From: Ischnura elegans | Taxonomy: Eukaryota > Arthropoda > Insecta > Odonata > Coenagrionidae | Length of the DNA: 64,000 bases | NCBI RefSeq assembly: GCF_921293095.1 | Contig: NC_060248.1 | Coordinates: 82,653,243 to 82,717,242 of the forward strand | Reading direction: 5' to 3' | In this document: positions 46,758-56,499 of the stretch, in pieces | Layout: the number at the start of each line of letters is the position of its first letter | How positions within the stretch are numbered: the stretch's first letter is position 1 | Notes under the pieces: model-generated | The model's input: the letters and a program-made list of their open reading frames with translations, nothing else | What the model was told of the DNA's origin: nothing | Database searches by the model: none | Translations under genes and position numbers: made by a program

Positions 46758-46963
46758 TCAGTGTCCAGGAAACCAAATCCTGAGCCTGCTCCAAGCTGCT
46801 TGAATAATGACCTTCGCTCTATTCACGATGTTAATAGCCATCTGAATCCATGCTCTTTTATTGGAAGGTGAAGGAGAAGGTGAAGGAGGGGGTAATTCTT
46901 CTTCCACACTAGATACCGTTGTGTTCTCTGGTGGGAACAGTCCCTGGAAACCGACGTTGTAAT
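46758..46963 (-). CDS. Lectin gene 1, exon 4 (linker and cationic helix)
   Basis: The acceptor TATATTTTTAG precedes 46963. The exon encodes YNVGFQGLFPPENTTVSSV, EEELPPPSPSPSPSNKR, then a 31-residue end starting AWIQMAINIV and closing RLRIWFPGH before TGA. That end has R12, K14, R23 and R25, no acidic residue and three Trp. Its polar residues fall at positions 4, 8, 11-12, 18, 22 and 25, the spacing of one helix face. Lys-Arg directly before it is a possible convertase cut site. Gene 2 has no equivalent. Confidence 0.85.
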
Positions 46964-49900
46964 CTAAAAATATAGAATAAAATATAAGTTAGTGTATTCT
47001 CTGGGTTTAGCACCCCTAAGAGCAGCGTAGCGAAAAACAGAAACACAAAAACCTTTACACAGACATGAACACTAAAATACAATCAGGATCTCAGGCATGA
47101 ATGTGGACAAGTTCAGAGATTAGTTTCATGAGCATCATCATGTTTACCATAGAGCAGCATATAACTCGGTCATTTCGAAGGAAAATGTCATATTTATGTT
47201 TTTCTCGTAAATTTATGACTACAGTTTCGGTGCAAAGATATTCAGAGACTCTAATAATAATTGATGCATTGTGTCAACGACTTCCGTATGGCCGCAAAAC
47301 TGATTATAAATAACTTTAGACATGAGAGAAACATCACTATCCAGTAAATATAAACATTTTTACGCATGCTATAATTGTTCCAATTCATTCTCTAATTGCC
47401 AATATCCGATGCATTTAAATGACTTGATCTCATAAAATCCCAATGCATCTTCATATAATCCATAATAGACTGCAACCCGTTAAATTTCACTTTTTCCTTT
47501 ATAAGCGATCTAGCGACCATTTTTTCTGGATCATTCCACGATACCGTGGGCATGTCTTTTATCAAATCATCCTGAAAAGCAGTCTTTTGTTTAAAGGGAA
47601 GGTCAACCAGTGTGGAGAAAAGCATTACGAAACGCTTAAGTTTTGTCAAATACTCTGCCTAAAAGGGCATTTCCATTTGAAAAGATAGATCATAATCTGC
47701 GAATATAGCTCGCAAATGATGAGCACGAAAGGCAGTATTAACAACTTATGATATAACCGTTAGCAAATGTTTCTTAACAATCGGAATATTGAGATTTAGG
47801 GGAGGCTAGAGTACATAAAAACAATTTTTACCCTTTCAAAATGAAGGCACCCGTACGGTAAAGTAACTTCTATCACCAAAAGCGTTATACTAGGAATTTC
47901 AGAATAAAACTGTGGATCGCTCCTTCATAGTCGCCAATTTTCGATATAACTACTTTGAAATTTTTCATGCGTGATTCAGCAGCAGTTCAAATATTGTGCA
48001 GGTTTGCTTCATTGAATCATTATCATGTTACTAGAAGCATGTTTACGGTTAAAAAGTTCATAACATCAGTCCGATAAGATTTTTATCCGGTTTGTTTGCT
48101 TAAGTTTTATGAAACTATATAAAAGTTTGCTCGCATTTCCAGTCTCCAAAATGAAAAAATAAAGGGCTATCCAATTGTACCATTCAACCCTCCAACAAAA
48201 TGATTTTTGAATTTTTCTATTCATAGAAAAATCTTCCAATTTCGTTTGTAAAACAAAGTATGTTTTTGCTAGTAATGGGCCCCTTTGTTCTCATAGCGGC
48301 ACGGGTATTCCCAATCCCACCCTTCCCTCCCTATGTTTACCCTGGAGGCGTCGACGGGCTCCTACCGCGGCGGCGCGCGGTAGGAGCCCGTCGCTCCTTT
48401 TTCCTTCCCATTCCACTCCCCTCCCCCGGTGTCCGGGCGTATCAGTTCAAGTACTAGGTCTCGGCCCCGTTGTGTTGTATCCTTCAAAGGGCCCTCCTTG
48501 GGTCCTATTTCTCCATTCTTCTTGTACCATTCAACCAGCATTAAGTACAAAAAGAACCTGAAGGTAAAAGGAGCTATGCGTAGGAAATGAGGAATAGGGA
48601 TGGGAAAGGGAAAAGTCTGCGGCCGCTAAAATAATCCTGGTCGTACTGAAATAATTCATTTGACCATAGGAAGCCGTACAAAACTCTTTGAAGAAATATT
48701 GGTTGCATACTACGTGTACTCACCACCCCGCTTGCCGTGTCCACTGGCATGTGGTGGGATATATTCGGACCTCAGCCAGACAGTTGGAATTTTTCTCATT
48801 TTTTTCACCATTCCATTATCATAAGACGTTAGATAGAGAAATTACGTGCAAATTGCATATGGGAACCTTTAAGAGTGAGGTTTAAGATATCAATTTAGTG
48901 ATTCTTTGAGTGGGAAAAAGGTAAGTCTTCTTAAAACCTTAAGGAGAATACGGGACAATTTAGCTTGCCGCATTGGCTGAGACGTGATAGCCTGATGAAA
49001 ACAACCTTAAAGGATGTAAAAGAGAAGAAATGCATCGCAATGAAAAGGCTAGCGGCTGAGAGAGCAGAATGGAGAGCTACGTCAAACCAATTTTAGGATT
49101 TCTGACTAATAATGATGATGATTAGAGATGCGTGAAAAACGCAAATGCGATATAGATGCGATATGCGCAAATAAATGCGACATAGATGCGATGATTGGAC
49201 TTTTATGATATTTTTACGCAAATCTGACTTTTCGACGGCAAAATTCGCACATTTTGTGCCGAGCGCAGTTTAAATGCTCCGCCGACACTCACCGCTTAAA
49301 GCATGTGAGCGACTGGCCAGCTGCTAGTTGGCTGGGACTCTAGGTGGCCGCGAACTACAAGTGGGCGCGGGCAAGCTATAACTCCGCCACTATGTGTCTT
49401 ATTTCTTAATTTATTATTGTTCTACAATGTAATTATTTAAAATATTCTGTAAATTGTCACATAACTGTGTTTCACTACATTTAATCGTCATCTACGTCAT
49501 TATGAAAATAAAAAATAGACGCTACATAATGAGATGAACTGTTATTGAAAGTGCAATAAAATAAAAACCAAAGTGCGATTTTCACGTATCTCTAATGAAT
49601 ATCCTTCAAGATTGAGTGTCTTGATTTTGCAGAAAGAATAAGACGCATTCGGTGGGTCAAACATAATGAAAGGGTTATTTACAATGTAAATTTTTTTAAA
49701 TATAAAAACTTGCTGCTCCCTGCCCTTGCCTACCCTCGAAGCTGGAGGTAGTGAGGCGGCAGGCAGGGAAGGAAGGAACAGCCCTCTCAACTCGAATGTG
49801 TGATTGGATCCACCTTAGCCCTGCATGGAGTGCATTCTACCTTCACCTCTCTCAATCAGTGATTCAACCCAATAGTTAGTTTACATATGTGGAGGTAGAG

Positions 49901-52900
49901 TTCACCCCGGGTCAAGCTAGTGGCGTGCAAGGGCAGCATGTTCCTTTCACTGGGCCACGTCGTAGTTAAAAATATTTCTTGGTTGGGGGTGTCCGAAGAT
50001 TTCACCCGGTATTTGAAATTGGGACCCTTAGACCATGAGCCAAGCGCTCTGGCCACTAGGCAACCACGGCGTGGTGTACCAAGAGTAGGATCACCGCAAA
50101 AGCTAACCCGATGAGGAAAAGTCAACTTTGATTGTTAGGCATCAAATGAACTGAGATCTCATGCAGTTGTTTCAACGTATTTATCTATGGAAAATTTCTA
50201 GTTTTCCTCCTTCTTTTCGCTTCAATTGTGCTTTTTGTAAAATTGCATTGAAAAATGAATCATATTATCACCGGCTTGTAATTATTAATCACTATATATC
50301 CACTCTGCCAGCATGTAAAGGGAAGGAGGGAAGATCCACGTGACTGAGGAGTGCCGCGCGAATCAAGGAACGCGCGGCCGGGCTGAGGGTAGGGAGGCGG
50401 GGGGCGTGCGGTGGGCGGCTTTGAGGCAGCGTTTCCGCATGAAGGAATCAAGAGACAGCAATACGGTTAAAAGTTTCGTCCAAAGGGCTCTAAAATTTCA
50501 TGTTTACCCTAGAAAACGTTTTATCCGGGTCGAAAAACATTCAAAATAACTGCATTTAGGTCCTACAGGTGCCTTAGATAACGCTATCCGACGTCGTACG
50601 GGTCTGGAACTTATTTTAAATAATTTTATCCTCACCAAGTCGCACATTAGGAGACCGCGAATTCTTAAATTCGATCATTTTTTTTAATATGAGCGCCGGC
50701 CCTACTACCACGCTATCCAACCAAAAAATAAATTTCTGATTGAAGAAGTGAGTGCAAGAGAGAATCGAGACCTTACCTGTTTGGCAGATGAATTGATGTT
50801 TCTTATGGCATTCGTTCTCCATGAAACGAGCGTAACATGCCGTGCAGGGAAAAAAGGCAGGAGTAAGGAGGACGCAACCTTGATCTCTGCTGCCTGGCAC
50901 ATACATCCAGGGTGGATATTTGCCATGATCAAACCAGAGGGGTATTGTCTCATTTGTAGGTGCCCAAAGCCAGCTTGATCCATTGCTTTTACCGCCGACC
51001 CAAAGATCTGGAAGAAAATAAAATTTACTAAGGTTGCCCTTTGAAGAAGTCTTAATTGTACCTTATAACTACATATTATCCCACGAGCCGCTCAAAAAGG
51101 CGTGTGGCAGAAGGTGTTAGAACGAGAGGCATTAGATTAAATCAACGCTTTGAAAATATGTATTGATATTTACCTAAATGTATTGGGTTTTTAATGCTCA
51201 GGTGGCATAATAAAGTAAGTAATATGCTGTTGGTTTGTTATTAAGCTCAATAAAGCAGTTTTTTTTCAGTTTTAGAGGAAAAATTAGCAATAAAAATATT
51301 GGAACATTTTATTTTATGTCTGCGGTTTTGCTTCGCAGAATCACGGTCATATTGTACGTAGTATGTTTACAATTAATAATTTCATAAAATCGCTCGTCTT
51401 TGGGGAAATATGAAGGATAAGATTATAGTATACTGCAAGGGCGATAGTTAAATGGGTTGAAATTCAGAACAGAAATGGTGGAGGAAAGTAGAATAAAATC
51501 GCAAATCCCATTTTCACCCAAACGTGGAGGAAGACATTATTTTGGAGAATTGGTTTCATTGGTCACACCATATTTTCATGACACTCGGTAATCTTTTATA
51601 TTTTGCATATTCCGAAAAAAGTATAAAATTATAATATGTAAAAAGGGGCATGAAATATCACATCCCGTTTGTGCCTGCTGTTGTGAGGTTTATGCGAATG
51701 CCACGGAAGTAATCAGAGTTTTTTTTCATGACCAGTTTTGGTAGATGTAACCTGAGCCATACTTTATTTTGCATTTTCTACAGCTACTTTACATCAATGG
51801 TGTTGGTGAGTCGAGTTATATTTAAAGATTATTTTTATACTGGTAGATATATCATAAAAAATTTCCAGTAAAAAGGAGTGCATCGTCGTTCCTGCACAAC
51901 TCCATTTGCTAAAGATAATTACGATCAAAAGGGGCTAAAGAGGAAGAATATTCATTCAGTGCGATCAAAATGACGACATATAAATGTAAAGGACGACGAC
52001 AGTGCCTTAATATCATTTACCTCATCTCGAGCCAGCGTTTTCATTAGTTACAATATTGAAACTCAAAATATAAAGGGAAAGATTAAAATCACATGGAGAG
52101 TTCAAGTTATGTCCCATTTTCTAGTGACTTTAACTATCCCGCAATTATCGCTATTAATAAAATACGTGTTAAAGACCAATTAGACAGAAAAAAAACTCAA
52201 CATTGGGAAGAGTAAGTTCCGTGATCCTGAGTATAATAACCGTCTTCCAAAGAAGCTTAGCTATTATAGACATTTTAGCGGTACACTAGTAGCGGTAGCA
52301 TAGTCAAGGTGTAATTAGAGCTAAATGTCATGAAATCGCCCATAAGCTTCTCTCTTAATTCATTGTTTATATTCTAGATCAAATATCTGCGGATTATTAT
52401 AATGGTATGAGCTTACCGTTCTCGATTTTTAAATAGATTAAAGTCTTCGAAATGAAATTCACCACATTCATGTTATTGAGAACTGCCAGATGACCACTAG
52501 GAATAGATGTGGAGCACATCTCTTCAGCTTCTTCCCAAGTTGCTGCCAGTTTGTCGTGAATTCTGAACTTGGAACCCTCAAATTCGATTGTCGTCTCATT
52601 TTCGGCGACGCTTAGGTGTTCTTCAATGTGTTTTCTCTCATCATCAGTTAGTCCAGTTGCTTGGGGAGACTTTTCATCCCATTTCAAATGACTCATGTCA
52701 GCGTCGAGGTCATTCATGTGTGGATCCAGGTCTAAGGGGTCTATGATACGCGGCATGCTTTCCTCGCCTGAAAAATAATTATTATAATAGATCGATTTCT
52801 TCATCATGACCTCAATTTATATAGCAATTAATTATTTCTTGGAGTGTAGGTCAGATAAACGAAATAGAAAATGTTTACCGTCGTTGTTATATTGTATTAT

Positions 52901-55900
52901 ATCTTCATCAGGGCTATGAATTATGGTTGCATAAATTATTATATGAAGAGATGAACAATCTTTACAATGACATTTTTTAAATAATAATGAAAAATATATA
53001 AAATGCTATTGTACATTAATGACGAGAAATGAGAAGAATTTGGACGTACCTTATTTCCAATTTGCTTATCGATTTTAGCTAGATAAGAAAAATAGTTTTT
53101 TTTTCTTTTTCATTCATGTACAATAGCATTTTTTATATTTTTATTTTACTATTGTAAAAAGTATCATCCTAAAAATTATTCATCTCTTAATGCATTAATT
53201 TAGTTTAACCATTATTCATAGCCCTGATGAAGATATAATATCGAAACGTGGGCAAACATTTTGCATTTCATTTCACTGGCAAACACTCCAATAAATGATT
53301 AATTACTATAATAATTATATTGTTGATAAAAAGGGGAGTGCGATGTCTCAATGGGTGGAGCGTATGGTGGATATTGAAGGGTTACGGGTTCGAATCCCGG
53401 ATGAAGCCTTCGAGTACCTTAAAAAAAATCCTCGAAGCGTGAAGTGGCCTTGGGTAAAAAAAAACCTGATCCCCTTACCGCGATATTCACACACATGTTT
53501 ACGAAAAGTATTCATTCGATGAAAGGGAAGGTCAACCAGAGAGGAGAAAAACATGGCGAAACGCGTAATTTTTGTCAATTACTTAGCCTAAAAGGGTATT
53601 TCCACTAGCAAATATCTGCAAATAAAGCTCGCAAATGATGAGCACGGAAGGCGGTATAAAAAATTTATGATATGGCCATTGACAAATGTTTCTTTACAAT
53701 GGGAATATTGAGATTTTTGTGAGGCTAGAGAAAATAAAAACAATTTTAACCCTTTCAAAATGAAGGTACTCGTTCGGAAAAATAACTTTTATCTTACTTA
53801 CACTGTTTTAACATACTTAAGTCTTACACTGGGATTTGCAGAATAAAACTTTTGATCGCCCCTTCACCGTCGCCAATGTTTGATATAACTACTCTGAAAC
53901 TTTCATGCGATTTAAAATTATTAAGTTCCAAAGGACTTGAAATATCCGACAGTGTCACAGAGTCACTAAGCCCCCGCGTCGCGAAGCCGGGACGTGAAGT
54001 GCGGATTCAGTGGCGCCGACTCCATGGGGCCTGAGGGGGCCCGAGCCCCCTCAAAGATTCGTTTGGGGGGGCGGAGCCCCCTCAATAATTCAAGAAAATA
54101 ATTAAGTTATATTATGCTTTGTGAAATCACAAATATATATTGGTAATTTTTATTTCCCATGTTTGACGATAGCTACCTTTTAAAATAAATTCAACAATGT
54201 GTTAAAACAAATAATTATAAGGTTAAGCAGGTTAACTGAATCAAGTGGTGTGAATTCGATAGTGTTTCGGTGCTGCGACACACTTTGAATTTAACGTCTT
54301 CCCGGGGAAAGACCTCCGATATGGGCCCCCCCAATATTTTTTATAAGTCGGCGCCCCTGAGTGCGATCGAAAAATTACGTTAATTTTCGCAGCCACGAAC
54401 TTTTCTCCAAGATATTTGTTTTATACTCTTAAACTTTCTCTAGTAAATACTCTGGTAGAAAATGGGAGAACTTATATCTTACAAGCCTAAGATATTGTCT
54501 ACTTTATGTCAGGTTTTTCCATAAAAATGGGTTTACCATTTTTCGATATTATAACACACCAATATTGACCCAAATATTAAAAAATGATAGAATATGTAGA
54601 TAAAGTGCCTTATTATTGGAATATAATGTTTTTTTATTTCATTGAAATCCTTCCAAAACTCTACCAGCAGCTTAACTCTTACGTCTTTCGAAGAAATACG
54701 AAATCGGGCGTGATTTTGGAAATTTGGTCATGCTCTGTCCTCTGAATCTTAGCAACGGATGAGATCTATGAAAATTGACTAATTTTTCATGATCACCAAT
54801 TCTTTCTGAGCATATATACCAAGTTTCAAGTCTCTAACTCAAAAAAAGCTTTCTCGAACTTATGTTCGGCTTTTTCCAATTTCGGACCACTGTGCTTCGG
54901 GTTGAATTTCTGTGTGACTGAATTTTCAACGCAGGTTGAACCAAGCCACTTAAAAGGAAATTGGGGCGTGGTGAATATCTATATCTATACGGCTGCATGA
55001 TTTCGGACAAAGTTAGTACGTAGGCGCATCTCATGCATTCAAAGCCCTTAGTGATACTTTTGGTTGCTTCTAACGCGCCTTTTGCGTCGTTCTCACATAA
55101 CTCTTGGCTACGTCACGCCATAAAACTTCTGAGGTTGGACATCCAGCATGGCAGACAGACCCCTTGACACGATCAAAGAGAAAACATAAATATCCTATAT
55201 GATCATGAAATGCAAGTTTCAAGTTTCCCACTTCTCAGTGTACTATCATTCCCGATAAATTCCGGGTGGCCTACTAGTTCTATACAAGGGTTCTGTACAA
55301 GGGTCATATGCTTATGCAAGTTCATTTCATTGGCTTGATGAGAGACCGTATAAGTTTAATTTTCCACCTTTCTGCTTTTTATACCCTTGCAAAACCAATA
55401 CACTATAAAACTGTAGACCGTGAACTCCTCAAGGGCCACGATAATAATCCTTGATTTTCACTCCATAAGTGCATGGTGATCACATTTAAAGACCTAAAAA
55501 AGGTGTTTGTCAGGATCGGAATCAGTCAGAATCCACCTTCTAGTTCATAGCATATGTTTTCATTAATGAGGCACAAAAGAAGAAAAATATTTAATTCAGA
55601 CGGTAAAGAATTCTGTATTGTAAATTCTGTTTATCAAATAACTTCAAACATACTGTAAAATATCCTTGGTACCAAATTTAAAAAAGATACTTGCAATTTA
55701 ATTCCTGTCTCTTAGTTATACCTCCTCATTCAACAGAGTATTTTAAATGTATAATGTATTGAAAGTAAATATTTTTAATATAAGACCACAATTAAATTCC
55801 ACGACACCCTAATGAAATCCCCATGTAGATAGCTAAACTTATGGTCAAACCGCGATAAAAAATATGTTCATTTTTATTTTAAATTCTCAACTGTTTTAAC

Positions 55901-56405
55901 GAGATCAGAGTGACATTATGCCTTAAACAAAGGATTATATTCGCTATGAAAAAATTCGGCTTATCCGGGATTCGTACACGGATCTCCGGGCTGCTGGTCA
56001 GGTATGCTTCCAATTGCACCACCAAAACGACTTATACCATGAAAAATCCCGCTTTGGTAGAAGATGGCATGGTGTAACTGTTAGCACACGTGAACGGTAT
56101 TTGGGAGATCTGATATCGATTCCCGGCTAAGGCTAATGATTTATTCATGGCGAATTTTTCATTCTTAGTGTATATAACTTGGCACCCGTGCCCGTGGCTG
56201 CGTAGAAAGGTACTTGTAGTGCTTTGGACATGAAACCAGTGAATCTTTCCTTACAGCCTATTGCCAAAGAGAATTAGCGCTCTTAAATCGTCATTTATAG
56301 TTACAAAATAGTCGGTTGAAAATATTCTGACTTACGTTGTTGGGCGAGGCAAGCTCCCGAAAAAGACAACAGCAACAGAATGAAATGCAGTTGGATTGAG
56401 GCCAT
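46758..56405 (-). CDS. Secreted C-type lectin-like protein with cationic tail (gene 1, four exons)
   Basis: Coding exons are 56336-56405, 52417-52767, 50777-51007 and 46758-46963. All introns are GT-AG and all junctions are phase 1, giving 285 residues. Residues 1-22 are a signal peptide (hydrophobic core FILLLLSF, ending ACLAQ). About 24-95 is strongly acidic. About 96-220 is a C-type lectin fold (EEAEEMC; LWVGG..GSSWLW; QGCVLL; NECHKKHQFIC). A Pro/Ser linker and a basic amphipathic helix close the protein. EPN/QPD and WND calcium-sugar motifs are absent, so classical sugar binding is doubtful. Four N-glycosylation sequons are present. Such insect lectins act in haemolymph or gut recognition; the role here is inferred. 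A paralogue lies at 62095-63853. Extra exons in the long introns cannot be excluded. Confidence 0.88.
47596..47970. repeat. 375-bp repeat, copy 1 (lectin intron 3)
   Basis: From AAAGGGAAGGTCAACC to about CATGCG this matches 53526-53910 at roughly 80% by eye, including CTCGCAAATGATGAGCACG, GGAATATTGAGATTT and GATATAACTACT. Same orientation as copy 2. Confidence 0.8.
48352..48393. repeat. GC-rich perfect hairpin, 18-bp arms, 6-base loop
   Basis: CGACGGGCTCCTACCGCG (48352-48369) is exactly reverse-complemented at 48376-48393, with loop GCGGCG. It lies in intron 3 of lectin gene 1, in a CpG-rich patch of an otherwise AT-rich intron. Confidence 0.95.
48905..49125 (+). mobile_element. LINE 3' end, internally deleted
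   Basis: Frames give LLKTLRRIRDNLA, then SLMKTT, then DVKEKKCIAMKRLAAERAEW and RATSNQF-stop, matching the - strand LINE at 4940-5425, where EKKYVAMKRLADRREEW and RAPSNRS end the protein. The middle part is deleted. It ends in a GATGATGAT tail. Confidence 0.75.
49868..50082 (-). mobile_element. tRNA-derived SINE
   Basis: On the - strand GTTGCCTAGTGGCCAGAGCG resembles an A box and GGTCCCAATTTCAAATACC a degraded B box, followed by a non-tRNA body reaching about 49868. It lies in intron 3 of lectin gene 1. Confidence 0.5.
50777..51007 (-). CDS. Lectin gene 1, exon 3 (C-terminal half of lectin domain)
   Basis: Acceptor TTATTTTCTTCCAG and donor CAAACAG/GTAAGG. It encodes LWVGGKSNGSSWLWA through NECHKKHQFICQT, with the Trp-x-Gly-Gly and closing Cys pattern of the fold. 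It corresponds to the first part of exon 62095-62360 in gene 2, which starts at the same codon and phase. Confidence 0.9.
52417..52767 (-). CDS. Lectin gene 1, exon 2 (acidic region and start of lectin domain)
   Basis: Acceptor TTATTTTTCAG and donor GAACG/GTAAGC. It encodes an Asp/Glu-rich stretch (DPLDLDPHMNDLDADMS), then FEGSKFRIHDKLAATW, EEAEEMCSTSIPSGHLAVL and the start of the second strand. Exon 63623-63853 of gene 2 is the shorter counterpart. Confidence 0.9.
52860..53290. repeat. Foldback, arms about 150-170 bp (possible Penelope-like end pair)
   Basis: About 52860-53025 is the imperfect reverse complement of about 53112-53290. Shared stretches include CATAGCCCTGATGAAGATAT and ATGCTATTGTACAT. 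One arm carries CTGATGA, a GATATAATATC hairpin and GAAAC (53224-53247), the phrase order seen in hammerhead-bearing Penelope-like retroelement ends. It is an old fragment with no enzyme gene. Confidence 0.6.
53335..53502 (+). mobile_element. tRNA-derived SINE
   Basis: GATGTCTCAATGGGTGGAGCG is A-box-like and ACGGGTTCGAATCCCGG is a strong B box at about 53385-53401. The body runs directly into the repeat at 53503-53910. It lies in intron 1 of lectin gene 1. Confidence 0.65.
53503..53910. repeat. 375-bp repeat, copy 2 (lectin intron 1)
   Basis: Main match to 47596-47970 from 53526, with weaker similarity back to about 53503. Same orientation. It lies 760 bp upstream (gene sense) of exon 2, while copy 1 lies 630 bp upstream of exon 4. 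Confidence 0.8.
54007..54360. mobile_element. hAT-like MITE, about 354 bp
   Basis: TCAGTGGCGCCGAC at the left matches TCAGGGGCGCCGAC, the reverse complement of the right end, with one mismatch. Flanks (AGTGCGGA... and GTGCGAT...) suggest an imperfect target duplication. GC-rich CCCCCTC blocks lie just inside. No coding capacity. Confidence 0.6.
54361..55944. other. Lectin gene 1 intron 1, distal part
   Basis: AT-rich intron sequence with no further element I can define. Confidence 0.4.
55945..56045 (-). mobile_element. tRNA-derived SINE (inverted partner)
   Basis: On the - strand GGTGGTGCAATTGGAAGC is A-box-like and GTGTACGAATCCCGG B-box-like, then CCGAATTTTTTCAT. It is head-to-head with the copy at 56064. 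Confidence 0.55.
56064..56165 (+). mobile_element. tRNA-derived SINE
   Basis: GGCATGGTGTAACTGTTAGC is A-box-like, GATATCGATTCCCGGC a worn B box, and GGCGAATTTTTCATTC the family tail. It lies 170 bp downstream (gene sense) of lectin exon 1. Confidence 0.6.
56336..56405 (-). CDS. Lectin gene 1, exon 1 (signal peptide)
   Basis: ATG at 56403-56405 opens MASIQLHFILLLLSFSGA and reaches AQQ plus one base before GTAAGT. An in-frame ATG further upstream (56573) lies before the TATA box and is not used. The one leftover base C joins GC of exon 2 to make Arg. Confidence 0.85.
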
Positions 56406-56486
56406 AGCGAAGTTGGCTGGAGAGAACCTTGCAGCGCGTTCACTCGAAGATGAAAGAATGTCATCACCGCTTCGCAGCAGTCGCGC

Positions 56487-56493
56487 TTTTATA
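56487..56493 (-). promoter_or_regulatory. TATA box of lectin gene 1
   Basis: CTATAAAAGCGC on the - strand lies about 82 bp upstream of the ATG, putting the start of transcription near 56462. GCGATAAGAA (GATA-factor site) lies just upstream at about 56499-56508. GATA sites are common in promoters of insect fat-body and gut immune genes. I see no clear kappaB site. Confidence 0.65.
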
Positions 56494-56499
56494 GAAATT

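Noticed and set aside
47392-47688. Protein-coding open frames on both strands near 47.4-47.7 kb
   Set aside because: They overlap the 375-bp repeat shared with 53.5 kb and carry no conserved domain.
50616-50776. Read-through of lectin exon 3 into downstream open frame
   Set aside because: A consensus donor GTAAGG ends the exon in phase with exon 4, and the extra sequence is not protein-like.
53224-53247. Functional hammerhead ribozyme
   Set aside because: Stem II has a mismatch at its first position and stems I and III do not form clearly, so it is kept only as a fossil-like motif.
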